NCBI GenBank assembly: GCA_019454045.1
Contig: SKCR01049641.1
Coordinates: 62,001-126,000 of the forward strand
Length of the DNA: 64,000 nt
From: Zanthoxylum bungeanum
Taxonomy: Eukaryota; Streptophyta; Magnoliopsida; Sapindales; Rutaceae
Direction: 5' to 3'
The first letter of the stretch is position 1. Every line of letters begins with the position of its first letter. The translations under genes and the position numbers were made by a program. This document shows, piece after piece, positions 24,281 to 37,108 of this stretch. The notes below the pieces were generated by a model, which was not told where the DNA came from, did no database searches, and saw nothing but the letters and a program-made list of their open reading frames with translations.

Positions 24281-24399
24281 CTTCCTCAATAAGATTAATA
24301 TCTATATGAGGTGAGATCAGAAACCCATACCTCTCAGGTTGTTTTCTGACTCTCTCCGACCTATGCGGTTCTTGTGTATTCGAAGATTGTGGTACAGTT

Positions 24400-25560
24400 T
24401 CATCCCTGATGAACTGTTGGTGTTCCGTGAGGACTCGGTGCCTGGAACCATATTACTCTAATTTTTATCGAGTTCTACTTTCCTCCCACTCACCACTGTA
24501 TTTAGGTATTCCTCCTAGGAAAACCGCATGGAGAGCAACAATTATATTGTTCTCTTGTGAGTTGTGTAAGTACTATACTTTGGTTTCCCTAGGATAACCT
24601 ACAAATAGGCACTTATCCGATTTGGGTTCTAGTTTGGTACCATCTAAACATATGCCCAGCATTCCCAAATCTTCAGGAATGAGAAACCCGGTTTCTTTCC
24701 TGTTCATATCTAATATGAAGTCTGTCTAACAGATTTACATAGAATCTTATTCAAAATAAGTATTGCATTGTTCAATGCGTATCCTCAGAAGGAAATTGGT
24801 AGCTCAGAGTGACTCATCATTAACTTTACTATGTCCAACAAAGTTCGGTTTCTCTGTTCGGACACACCGTCAAATTGAGGTGTTCCGGGAGGAGTCCACT
24901 ATGAAAGAATACCATGCTCTTTCAAATAATTGAGAAACTTATTGCTTAAGTATTTCCACCACGGTCCAATCGTGATGTTTTAATACTCTTGCCGGTCTAT
25001 ATTTATAGTTTATGTCGAAATTCTTTGAATTTATCAAGAGTTTTCGATTTATGTTTCACAAGAAACATATAACCATAACGCGATGCCACATCCGTAAAGG
25101 TTACGAAGTATTCATATCCACCTCTAGCCAAGCTAGACATGGGACCACTTACGTCACTATGAACGAGGGCTAACAGATCGGTGACACTTACACTTTTACC
25201 AAGTAAAAGGTATGTTAGGCACTTTGCCTAATAAACTAGATTCGTAGACATCATTTGAATTAGAATCAAATTCGTCCTAGTATCCACTCTTCGAAAGTGT
25301 GGATATACGAGTCTTGTTAATGTGTCCCAGACAACAATGCCATTTTTAAGTCTCAACAGATTTATTCAGTTTGAGCTTTTTGTTTGTCATATTATATGTT
25401 TGAGATTCATTTATATTCTAAATATAAATACTGTTATACACATTTAATGTGCTTATCTCAATATCATTTTTATAAACAAAACATTTAGTGTTCTAGAATA
25501 TAAAGGTATACCCGCAACAGGTTAAACTAGATACATAGATAATGTTCCTAGTCAAACTAG
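24400..25560 (-). pseudogene. E5 integrase / pre-integrase remnant
   Basis: Aligned with the same segment in the other copies. The integrase core segment around the first catalytic Asp is at 25066-25110. The codon before the second Asp is TTG (24967-24969 on the plus strand reads CAA), not the TAA stop found in E1, E2, E3, E6 and E7. Other stops and frameshifts occur, so it is not functional. Confidence 0.7.
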
Positions 25561-25739
25561 ATACATTATAACAGTTTCTTAATTCAAGTACATGCCCCAA
25601 GGGCAGTTCCAAAATTTAGGTTTCCACAGCCAAAACGGTGACTCTCATCCCGTTTCTGATTCGCAGGTCAATCTCACCTGAAGTCAGTATCCTGCTAATC
25701 AGCAGATCCCGCACATCAGTACATATATTTATGTACCAC

Positions 25740-26330
25740 ATCCAGTATCTAAAATCCAATTTTAAAACCAGCAGTAGACATATTTATAACTAACATACCT
25801 GAAGCCGGAGCCTTGCCCGTCTTCACTTCCTTTATGTCTGCCTTGTCCATACAGTAATCACGCTTCCAGTGACCCCGTTTGCAATAGTTTAGGCAGACAT
25901 CTTGGGATATGTCCTTTGTCTTCCTAGAAGACTGTGATGATTTTTCCTTTGCCATTTTTCACATCCCCAGAAGCCTTCGGCCAAGCCTTGGACTTTTGGG
26001 ATGTCGAAATAAGATGCGCTTTGCGCTTCTTGCCCTTTTGCAAGCTTTGGCTCTATCTCCTTGAGCATAACAATTAACTCTCCAAGAGTTTTCTATTGCA
26101 ATTAGTACTTCCAAGATCTAAGAATAGATCTATGAAGATCCTTCAATTTCAACATCATGATTTAAGGATCTAATCCTTAGTTTTGACGAAGAAATTAAGG
26201 AGTCTTTGCGGCAAGCATAACGGATTGAGCACTAAAGTTATCATCATGGTGAGTCTTCCAAAGCTCATGCTCTACTATTTGCTCAACTCTGGGCTCAGGC
26301 CCGAGATGTCAGTCTATCAAATAAAGTAAC
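25740..26330 (-). pseudogene. E5 gag C-terminal remnant with damaged zinc knuckle
   Basis: Open frame 25749-25955 contains CLNYCKRGHWKRDYC, recognisable as the CCHC nucleocapsid knuckle (C-x2-C-x4-H-x4-C). Tyr stands at the second and last Cys positions, with Cys one residue later each time, so metal binding is doubtful. A basic, Ser/Lys-rich stretch (MAKEKSSQSSRK) precedes the knuckle and DKADIKEVKTGKAPASG follows. This frame identifies the matching strips of E1, E3, E6 and E7 as gag. Confidence 0.75.
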
Positions 26331-28736
26331 TTCTCGGCTCCCAGGACTATCATGAAGTTCTATTCCTAATTTGAAAATTGAAGCCGCTTAAAGACATTTT
26401 CACCCAAGATTATGTTTTAAACGCTAATCTTTCAGTTATCTTGATTCCAATAGTCCAACTATCCAATCAACGATTTCGGGTACAATCGAATATAACGATT
26501 TCTATAGTCTAACTATATAATCAACTACAATTTGATTGGTTAAATTCAAATATATTGATTACTGTAATGTAATTATATAATCAACTATAAATGAAGTAGT
26601 TTGAATATAGTCCAACTGTTTAATTAAAACAACAATTGAATATTAGTCCAACTAATATATTTAATAATAATTAATGACGAAAAATGAAATGAGCGCGTAT
26701 TGGCAAGTATCTAAACAAAATTACAAATTTAATACTTGTCTCCCACTATTTTTCGGCGAGCCTCTAACCCTCTGTGGAGTACTCGGGAAACCTAGTTTCC
26801 TAGTGGGCTAGGATCCCGTTAAATAACACACAACCTTGACTTTGGCCAACAAATTGTATGAAACTTAACTTGGTAGATCTCTAAGATCAATTGGATCTCA
26901 TCCAATTCCTAGATCCAGTAGGTGGACATCCAAGTCCGAAACATATATCCAATATATGCCAATATATCCAATATATTTCATAACCATTTTCCTCTGAATC
27001 AACTAAGCCTTGGCTTTGGCTCAACAAGCTTAATGAAACCAGTTAAGCGTGACCCATTGACACTGGGAAAGCTTCATAATCGAGGCCGATGAACAAGAAA
27101 TGACCTTGAATTTGGCCAACAAATCACAACTTTCCCAAGACGTACGATATGGAACAAAGCTTTCGTGATTCAAACACATCCGCGATGGATAAAGGTCTTG
27201 ACTTTGGCGAAAAAACCAATGCAAATCTTGGATCTTGAGAGAGAATCACTCAATGGAAGGAAAAACGCTTAATATAAAATGAGGGTTTTTGTCGAGATTT
27301 GCCAACCAATTTATTATCTTTTATTAGGTCTCATCATACACCCTTAAGCATGCATTCTAAAAGCATAATAAGGCGCGATAAAATAATAATGATATTCAGA
27401 TGAATATATAACAAACTTTGTTCATAGAACACATCTCTCCATTTCCTCTCTCCCGCTAGCACTATTCATACTTCTACCCAATTACATAATACTTCTAAAG
27501 AAACCTCATTTACATTGAGGGGAATAAGTGAGAAGATAAATACAATGAGAAAAGAGGTAATAGGCTGGACATGCATGTCCAATTTAATAAATTCTGAAGT
27601 TATTACAATAATTTCCAAAATTGCCCTCACCCTTCTAATATCCATCCGATATACATTATTCATTCATACATCCAAGTATTCACACAAAGAATGTTATCAA
27701 TCAATCTAATCCAATTAATTAATCTTTGATTAGTGACCATGTTCAAACAACGATTTGATTTGCGTGAGTCTAACTCGTTTAAGAATAAATACTCAAAGTA
27801 CGTATTCTTGAATTATATCGAACTACAATTTTAAATCCAATTTAAATTATATTCAATACTAATTCATATTCAATTTCAAATTAAATAATTACACTTTCAA
27901 TAGTGTCTTTAAGGACTTGGATTCCAAATCCAATCCAATTGGGTCTCAAAGGCCCAATTAGTATCCAATACTATTCAATTAAAGTCCAATGGTCTTTCAA
28001 TTAATTCTTTAGGCATGGGCTTTGGCAATTATGGGTCAAACCCAAGATGCCAAGGCCCAATTAGGAATCACCATATGCCAAAAATCAATCTAGGCCCATT
28101 AGGCCCAATTACAATTTTAAAGGCCCAATTATCATATTTGGACTTTATGGAAATTGTTTTAGGCCCAATTGGAACCAACCAATTATCCTAAACCAAACTT
28201 GGCCCAACCAAGCCCATTAAGCCCAAATACAACAATTAAATTAATTCATTATTCCAAATTACAAATTAATTCAATTCAAGTGTAATTACCATAATTAATT
28301 AATAATCTAATACTTCCAAAACACTAATTAATTCAATTAATCATGCTCTACATTTCCAATACATGTCCAACACAAATTGAAGCAAAATAAATATTATAAC
28401 ATACATCATAACTCACGGCATTCATGGCAATTTTATATCCAATTTTGATTTCAATCCAATTTAAATCAACATTCAATATTTCTATTATGCCATCAACACA
28501 TCCAATATGGCAAATTTCAAAAATTCACCATTAGCAACCTAAGGGTAATTTTCGGCCATGCTTAGGATTTGAGGATTTTTTATCTAATCAATATTTCACA
28601 AATCCAACAATGCACAAATCCAATTCAACATCATACAAACATAACCAAATCATCAATTTAGGCAAATCAAGCTCTAAGCCAAAAAAATCCCAAATTAAAG
28701 TCCATAAACCCTAGATTTTCAAATCAAGCTTAGATC
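26331..28736 (-). other. E5 long leader
   Basis: About 2.4 kb. Diverged TTGGCCAAAGTCAAG-type motifs occur at 26840-27210 and a dense TGGGCY cluster at 28080-28225. Hairpins are more eroded than in younger copies. No coding signal is recognised. Confidence 0.55.
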
Positions 28737-28748
28737 GCTCTGATACCA
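28737..28748 (-). other. E5 primer-binding site (exact initiator-Met type)
   Basis: TGGTATCAGAGC on the minus strand, one base inside the LTR end (TGTAAGTG). Confidence 0.9.
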
Positions 28749-28749
28749 T

Positions 28750-29005
28750 TGTAAGTGTTCCTAGAACATGCCAAGATCATCTAAGAGTGATTTGTTTGTG
28801 AATTAATCAAAGGGAGTTACGGAATACTCACATTGATCGGATTTAGGATTTCAAAAATTCCTTCTTTGTTGGATGTGTTGGAAGCTTCGGAGCTTGAAAT
28901 CGAGTTCCATACTCTCGGGTGAGTTTCCCTATCACCTTCTTTTGACTCCTTATGTGCTAGCAAGAATAAATTTTGAAGAACAAAAATGTCTTCCATGGAG
29001 AGAGG
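28750..29005 (-). repeat. E5 5' LTR, left piece (cut by E6)
   Basis: 256 bp from TGTAAGTGTTCC to the AGAGG target site. GTGAGT on the sense strand at 28826-28831. The LTR resumes at 39194. Confidence 0.85.
29001..29005. repeat. E6 target-site duplication, left copy (AGAGG)
   Basis: AGAGG immediately left of the E6 terminus. The identical 5-mer is at 39189-39193. Confidence 0.95.
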
Positions 29006-31086
29006 TGTTGGTTTCTAATTAGGTCCAGTATCGATAATAAGCATGAAAACATTGCGAATACACATCGATGAAGTTGCGGAATACTTACATCGATCGGTTG
29101 AGCGACGCAGCAAGCAACAAAATTTCATATTCTGCTCATTGACACTGGCGTGAACTGAAGTGCAGATTTTGCTCACTGTTTTGGCTTCGTTTTTGGTCAT
29201 TCGTCAAGCTCCAAGCTTCGTCGAACGATTCCCGGCTCATGGGTGAGCTTCCCTATCACCTTCGCATATCTCGTAGTGTGCTAGCACTTGCGGTTTTTGC
29301 CACAAAAACCCAACTCTTGCTTCCCACTGCTCACGGTTTTGGAGGAAACCAGTGAACAAATAATGCCCCAAGGGCGTGAAGAGTAGAGAGAAAAAGATAA
29401 GAGAAAGTTGTCTTGGATTGGTTTTAGAAAAATGGTATATCTTTTCTTTATATATTTTCCAAAAATATATTAATGATTTACCAAATAGTTTGTCAAAAGT
29501 CAAATGGTGTAAATCAAATAATTGATTTCAAAAATCAAGTCATATACCAAACATTCCAACCACTCCACTAACTCACATCATGTCATATCACTCAATCAAA
29601 TTGTCACATCACTTAAAGTGACATGTGATTTGACGCTTGATGTGACCAATGATTTGACGCTTGATGTGACTTACGTGCCGTACTCGAATTCGAAATGCGA
29701 ATGCGCTCGCAATCATTCTCGGGCTCGGGTTCGCTAATTCCTAATTAGCGAATTTTTCGTTGCGTCGTAATTAAATGATTATGCCTAGCGAAATCACTAT
29801 TCACGTCGCTAACAAATTAATTCTAAATTAATTCGTTCGCTCGAATTAAAATCCAATTTCAATTCCGCGTCGAAATCCAATTTCATTTAATATATCGAAT
29901 ATATTAATATAATCGATTAATTCCAAATTAATCGTTCTCTCTCTTTAATGGATATTTTATCCCAGATAAAATATCTCCGCTATTAATCCCAGATTAATTT
30001 TCTCTCTCCTCTAATTAATCCCAGATTAATTTAGAGTGCGAGTTATACGTCATCGGTGAATCTTTGGGAAGCTACCCATGAGATCCCCAGATATGTTGGC
30101 AGTGAATTCGGTCGTCGGACTATCCGAACACGTAAGTACCTCGTACTACGTTTATACCGAATTACAAGACAAGGTTGGCCTCTAGCAAAGCGCCATGCCT
30201 CCCCAATTCTCTGGAAACATCCTTACAGGAATAAGGATCTATATCAAGCGTAGTATACCGTAGTATTGCGTATTTCTGTCCAGCATTGGATGATCACGCG
30301 CTAGGCCTGGGGCTGGAAATGTGTCTGCCCCGTACAAAGCACATGTCAGATGTCTGGTAACTAGTCTCTATATCGGATAACTATGACCAAGTCATATTAT
30401 CCCGATGGCTGCAGCACTTAAGAGAACCAGTACCGTATCCTACGTGACCATCATCTCCATATGACTGGAGTGACACTTCCATCTTGACATCACACCCAAC
30501 ACACTACGATTCTCAATATACCCAGTATTGGCGTACACAAATCCTGTTAAAGCCCTGGACAACCTCAACCAAAGTATATTGATTGTCGTATGTATTAGAG
30601 GTGCAAGTCTCAGGTTAAGACCAAATACACCTACCCTGACTTCGGACTTCCATAGACACATAGTCATACTACCCAATGGAATTTCGAGGGGGTCTTATCC
30701 AGAGCGAAGCTGTTTCCCGTACCATCGGTAAAACACAACCTCCTATTACACTTGCATAAGTATCCTATACCCAAATATATGAGAACTATGCCATTGTGCT
30801 CTCACAAAAACGCACAAGTGTAATACTAGTCTTTTACGTATTTATCGATGTCCAATCTCGATAATACTCTAACTAGAGATATTTAATGATTTATCCTTTG
30901 TGGACTGATACTGTCTCATATCATTCTCCATCTAGGAATAAATCATAGGGACCTCTCATCATTTATACATCTAAGTGATCTAATCACAAATGATAAGAGT
31001 GCAATCTCCTTTGTCACATAGTTAATTTGTACAACAATACCATGATCTGTACAAATAGTGACGCTGTGGGCCATAATTGTCCAACA
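29006..31086 (-). repeat. E6 3' LTR (2081 bp)
   Basis: TGTTGGTTTCTAATTAGG to ATTGTCCAACA. Hairpin array 29730-30031. ACTTAC at 29083-29088 is GTAAGT on the sense strand. A 20-bp word (GATTTGACGCTTGATGTGAC) recurs with 24-bp spacing at 29627 and 29651. Confidence 0.95.
29730..30031 (-). repeat. E6 3' LTR hairpin array
   Basis: Begins with a perfect TTCGCTAATT-CCT-AATTAGCGAA (29730-29752) and ends with AATTAATC-CCA-GATTAATT (about 30013-30031). Confidence 0.82.
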
Positions 31087-31097
31087 ATCTCCCACTT
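31087..31097 (-). other. E6 polypurine tract
   Basis: AAGTGGGAGAT on the minus strand, adjoining the 3' LTR. Confidence 0.88.
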
Positions 31098-32470
31098 GGC
31101 CTATAGCCAGTCACTCGAGTGCTTGGTACCCGAACTATGTACGGTTGGCTCAAATTGCTGAGAAATGCTTTCATCTGGGGATTTGCATGATTATCATCTG
31201 ATGCGATTTAACGATCATCACATCGCCACGATGTATGAGCCGAATGAATAAGATGAATAGTCGAAGTATATATCTGGATCGTTGATGAGACCATTAATTC
31301 TTTAGCTTGTGCTGACGCCTAGCTCAGCAGCTAACAGAACTATTTCTAATCTAATTAGATTTGTTTATCGACCCATAAGGCTTCTATTGCTGCTTCAGCT
31401 GCTGTAATTAACCTGCATTTTTTGTTTATTCGGTAACAGTATCTTGCTTGGAAGATTTCCATCTCACTGTATCGTTATTCAAACTGTATAGTACCGTTTG
31501 TTACTTATAGTCATTTTATCGGTTTAGGAAACTTGCTACAGTGATCCCAGTCACTTCAAGTTCTCCTTCTCCATAGACTAAGACAGCATCCTTAGATCTC
31601 TCAGATACTAATGGATGTTCTTAACATCAATCCAGTGACTATTACTCGGATTGGCCTGTTTGTGAATCCATATGCTCAAAGCGTATGAGACACCAGGTCA
31701 CGTATGTTTTTCAATGTACGATTTCTCGGAGAGTTTCAACAACTTTATTCTATCCTAGTAGATCTTTATTCTTTGAATAAAGGTTGTTTTCTCCCAATAA
31801 TTCTACGGAGAATTTTCGAAAGTCTAGCTTTCGCCGATTGTTTATTATAGGAATATCATTTCCAAGAAATGAGGTATTATCATTATTTATAGGACAGCCA
31901 CTGTCAGTGCGCTCCCACTAACCCTCTTATATACACAAGAATCATTTTTCGTTTTGAATTAAATCATAAACTATTATGATTACGTCAAAATGATAATTCC
32001 AAGAACTTATGCTTGCTCCAATCCAAACATGGATCGATCAACCCGCAAACCTTGTTTGCTAGTTTTGGTACGAAAAAACCGTCAGGATGTTGTAACCATC
32101 CTCCAAAAGGTTTCCTTTTCAGGAAAGCGATTTTCTCGTTAAGCTGACATATTTCATGAATGAAACATTCAGCTTTAGCAAGCATTTTCCAAATGGATTT
32201 ACTGTGGCAACAGGTAAAAGGTTGAATCGTAATCAACACAATGTTGATAACAATACCTTTCTGCTAAAAGCCTAGCTTTATACGTTGGTATGTTGCCTTC
32301 CATGTACGTCTTCCTTGAAGACTTATAAGTACCAATAGGCACAATGTCTTGCGGTACATCAACTAGTATCCAAACTTTTTGATATACATGGAATCCATTT
32401 CGGATTCATGACACTTTGTCATGATAGGGAGTCGATACCTTATATCACTTCCTCATACGTAGTCAATTGG
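31098..32470 (-). pseudogene. E6 RT-RNase H remnant
   Basis: RNase H text (ITAAEAAIEALWVDKQ) can be read at about 31362-31415. The DNA that encodes the YVDD box is present (about 31845-31890), unlike in E2 and E7, but contains a stop. At 32401-32409 the ATGAATCCG form carries the 1-nt deletion shared with E2 and E7, while at 32451-32460 the upstream ACGTATGAGG word is intact. E6 thus sits between E5 and the E2/E7 pair in its lesion content. Confidence 0.78.
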
Positions 32471-32599
32471 TATACCTCAAAAGATAGACATCTTTATGAG
32501 GTGAGATCAGAAACCCATACCCCATGTTGTTTTCTGACTCTCTCCGACTTACGCGGTTCTTGTGTATTCGAAGATTAATGGTAATAGTTTCATCCTTGA

Positions 32600-33790
32600 T
32601 AAACTATTTATGTTCCATTATGGACTCGGTGCTTTGAACAGTATTACTCCAATTTTCATCGAGTTTTACTATCCTTCCACTTACCACTGCATATCGGTAT
32701 TCCTCCTAGAAAGCCGCATGGTGAACAACAATCTAATTGTTCTCTCGTGAGATGTATAAGTACTATACTTATGGTATCCCTAGGATAACCTGCATTTGGC
32801 ACTTATCCAATTTGGGTTCTAGTTTGGTATCATCCAAACATAGGGCCAGTATACCCAAATTATCAGGAATGAGAAACCCAGTTTCTTTCCCATTCATATC
32901 TAATATGATATCTGTCAAACAGATTTTAATGGAACCTTATTCTAAATAAGTTCTTGCACTGTTTAAAGCTTATCCGTTGAAGGAAATGGTAGCTCAGAGT
33001 GACTCATGATTATCCTTAATCATGTCTAACATAATTCGGTTTATCGTGGTTCGGACACACCGTCACTTTGACGTGTTCCAGGAGGAGTCTTCAATGAAAG
33101 AATACTTTACTCTTTCAAGTATACGAGAAACGTATTGCTTAAGTATTTTCCATTACGGTCTTACCGTGACGGTTTAATACTTTAGCCGATCTGTTTGTGT
33201 ATTTCATGTCGAAACTCTAAAAGTTTCCGATTTGTGTTCTTCAAAAGTAACACATAACCATAACGCGATGCCACATCCGTATAGGTCACGAAATATTCAT
33301 ATCCACCTCTAGCCTAGCTAGATATGGGCCCACTGGCTTCACTATGAAGTAGGGCTAACAGATAGGTGGCTTTTACACTTTTACCAAGTAAATAGTGTTT
33401 TAGGCACTTTGCCCAATAAACTAGATTCGTAGACTTTATTTGAATGGAATCAAATTAGTCCTAGTACCCACTCTTCAAAAGTGCGGATATACGAGTCTTG
33501 TTTAATTGTGTCCCAGACAACAATGCCACAATTAAGTTTCTTCTGATCAAATCAGTTGAGCTATTTCTTTGTCACAATATATATTTGAGATATATTAATA
33601 TTCAAAATATAAATTCTGTTATTCACATCTAATGTGTTTATCTCAATATCATCCTTATATAATAAAACACTTTAGTGTTCTAGAATATAAAGGTTCACCC
33701 GCAGCGGGTCAAACACTGATATGGAGATAATGTCTCTAGTCAAACTAGTTACCTTATAACAGTTTCCAAATTTAGGTACACACATGAGGG
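32600..33790 (-). pseudogene. E6 integrase / pre-integrase remnant
   Basis: Integrase core text at 33251-33295 (a TDVASRYGYV block). The shared TAA stop before the second catalytic Asp is at 33161-33163. Pre-integrase text lies at about 33480-33720. Not functional. Confidence 0.72.
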
Positions 33791-33959
33791 TAGTTCCTAA
33801 ACTTAGGTATCTACGGTTAAAACAGCGACTTTCGTCCCGTTTCCAAATCTCAGATTAAATCTCAATTGAAGTCAGTATCCTGCTCACAGTATATTTTGAA
33901 CTTCAATATATATTTATGTACCACACTAAGTATTTAAAATCCAATTTTAATACTAGTTG

Positions 33960-34490
33960 TGAACATAATGTTGACAAACATATTTGAAGTCAGAGCCTTG
34001 CTCGTCTTCAATTCCTTCATGTCTGCTTTATCCAAACGACAGTCACGCTTTCGTGATCCCGTTCGCCACATTTAGGCAGAAATTTTGGGATATGTCCTTT
34101 ATCTTCCCAGAAGACTATAATGATTTTGCCTTTGCCAGTTTCAACACTCCAGAAGCCTTTGACCAAGCCTTGGCCTTCTAGAATATCGAAGTAAGGTGCG
34201 CCTCGCGCTACTTGCCTTATTGCAAAGTTTGACTTTATCTCCTTGAGAATAGTCATTAACTCTCCAAGAGTTTACTATTGCAATATTAGTACTTCTAAAA
34301 TCTAAATATAAATTTATGAAGATCCTTCAATTTCTTTATCATACTTTAAAGATCTAATCCTTAGTTCTGATTCAGAAATTAAGGAATCTACTGCGGTAAG
34401 TATAATGGATTAAGCACTTAAGTTATCATTACATAATCTTCCAAAGATTATGCTCTGCTATTTGCTTAACTTCGGGCTTAGGCATAATAT
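33960..34490 (-). pseudogene. E6 gag C-terminal remnant
   Basis: The 79-codon frame 34017-34256 aligns with E3 16795-17097 (GAPYFDILEGQGL, KGKIIIVFWEDK). The knuckle that E5 shows is frameshifted here (FLPKCGERDHES in the displaced frame). Confidence 0.62.
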
Positions 34491-37094
34491 ATTATTTTAT
34501 CAAATAAAATAACTTATTATTTTCCAGGACCATCCTGAAATTTATTCCCAATTTGAAAATTAAACCATTTAAATACATTTTCCCTAGGATTATGTATTAA
34601 ACGTAAATCTTTCAATTTTATCTTGATTTTAATAGTCCAACTATTTAATCAAATTATTTCAGGTACTATTTATTATAATGATTACAATAGTCCAACTATT
34701 TAATCAACTATAATTTTAATTCAATTATATTGATTACTATAATCCAATTATAAAATCAACTATTTATTGAATTAGTTTGAATATAGTCCAACTATACAAA
34801 TTAAAACAACTTTAAATATTAGTCCAACTAATACTTTTAATTTATTTGACGAGTGATATTTGTTTGAGCGCGTATGGCGAGTAATTGAACGAGTATTGCA
34901 AATTCAATTCTTGTCTCCCACTATTTTTCGACGAGCCTCTAACCCTCTGTCGAGTACTCGGGAAACCGCATTTCCTAGTGGGCTAGGATCCCGTTAAATA
35001 TCACACAATCTTGACTTTGGCCAACAAATTGTATGATAATTAACTAGGTAGATTTCTAAGATCGATTGGATCAAATCCAATTCCTAGATCCAGTAGGGGA
35101 CATCCAAGTCCGAAACATATATCTTATATATGCCAATACATCCAATGTATTACCTAACATTTTTCCTCTGAATCAACTAAGCCTTGGATTTGGCACAACA
35201 AACTTAGTGATCCCAGTCAAGTGCGACCTATTGACCATGGAAAGCTTCGTAATCAATGTCGATGGACAAGAAGTGGTCTTGACTTTGGCCAACAAACCAC
35301 AACTTGGACATGACACCAATATGGAACAAAATCTTCGTGATTCAAACACATCTTCGACAGACAAAGGCCTTGACTTTGGCCAACAAACCAATGTCGTCTT
35401 AGATCTTGAGTGAAAATCACTCAATGGAAGGAAAAATGCTTAATATTGAACGAGGGTTTCTCGCGTGCAAATTGGCAACCAATTTATTATCTTTGTTAAG
35501 GTCTCATCATCATACACCCTTAAATATGCATTCTAAATACATAATAAAGAGCATATGAAATAAATAATAATGATATGCGGATGGATACTTAACACATTGA
35601 TCCTAGATCAAATCTCTCTCTTTCTTCTCTCATGCTAGCACTTGTATTACTTCTACCCGTTACACTACACTTCTAAAGAAACCTCATTTACATTGAGGGG
35701 AATAGGTGAGAATAGAATACAAAGAGTATAGAGGTGATAAGGCTGGACACGCAGGTCCAATTAATAAATCGAATTTATTACAATAATTTCTAAAATTGTC
35801 CCACCCATCTAATATCCATCCGATATATATTATTCATGCATCGCAATCATGTATTCACACAAGCATGTTATCAATCAATCTAATCAAATTAATTAATCTG
35901 ATAATTAGTGATCATCAAATGTTCAAACAACGATTTGATTTTGTGCGAGTTAAACTCGTCTTTGCGAATAAGTACTCAAAATACGAATTCTCGAATTAAA
36001 TTAAACTACATAATTAAATCCAATTTAATATGCATTCAATTCTAATTCGTTATTTAATTCCAAATTAAATACTACACTTTATTAATGAACTTTTATGACT
36101 TAAATTCCAAATTTAATCGTAACGGGTTTCAAAACCCGATTAACGTCCAACGTCAATTTAATTAAAGTCCAATGGGATTTTAATTGATTTCTTAAGGCAT
36201 GGACTTTTGGTCAACTCGGGTCAAACCGAAAACCAAAGTCCAATCCGGGAGTTACCCCATAAGCCCATAAATCAATTTTGGCCCATTAGGCCCAATTAAA
36301 CTTTAAAGTCCATTAAGTCGCATTTGGGCTTTATGGTGGCGGTTTTGGGCCCAATTGGATCCAATCCAATTTGCCTTAACCTAACTTTGTACAACAAAGC
36401 CATTAAGCTCAATAACAACACTAAAGGCCCAAATCCAATTTTAAGCCCAATTTAATTAAATACAAAAATTCCAAATTTCATACTTTAATTAACCAAAGTG
36501 CATTAACATAATTAATCACCCAAATCATTTATTTCCAAAACACAAATTAGGCTAATTAATCTTGCCATCTACATTAATTAATGTCCAACACATTTTATCA
36601 AAAATCAAACCCATTTATACATGCTTTAGGTCTCGGCCAAGGGAGTGATTTTTATCTGATTCGAATTCAATCCAAATAATTTCACAATCGATATTAAATC
36701 CACATCCCGAATGATTTCCAACACATCCAATGTCCAAAAATCAAAAAATCCAAGACTTAATAGGGCATATCCAATTCGGCCAAGTAAGGAATTTGGGGAT
36801 TTTTGTTCAATTCAAAATTCAATCCAATTAATTTCAAATTAACATTATCCATCATGATTCCAACTCATCCAATGAATCAAAATCAAAAAATTCCATGATT
36901 CCACATGAACCCTAACATTCGGCCAAGGTAAGTATATTGGGGAAAAATTGTTCCAAACCATTTTCTTGAAATTGATCTAATCAATCTTCAATTAAACATG
37001 TTATAAGCATACTCAAACATCCATTTTATTTAAATCATGCTCAAAACAAGTTTACCCAATTTTAAGCCCTAAATATTTTCATGCTCAAACCTAG
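34491..37094 (-). other. E6 long leader
   Basis: About 2.6 kb with three TTGACTTTGGCCAACAA motifs (sense TTGTTGGCCAAAGTCAA) at 35010-35380 and a TGGGCY cluster at 36250-36460. Open frames occur on both strands at 35066-35413 (plus) and 35173-35424 (minus). Their overlap on opposite strands and low complexity argue against coding. Confidence 0.6.
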
Positions 37095-37107
37095 GCTCTT
37101 GATGCCA
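37095..37107 (-). other. E6 primer-binding site
   Basis: TGGCATCAAGAGC on the minus strand, the same variant as E1, one base inside the LTR. Confidence 0.82.
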
Positions 37108-37108
37108 C

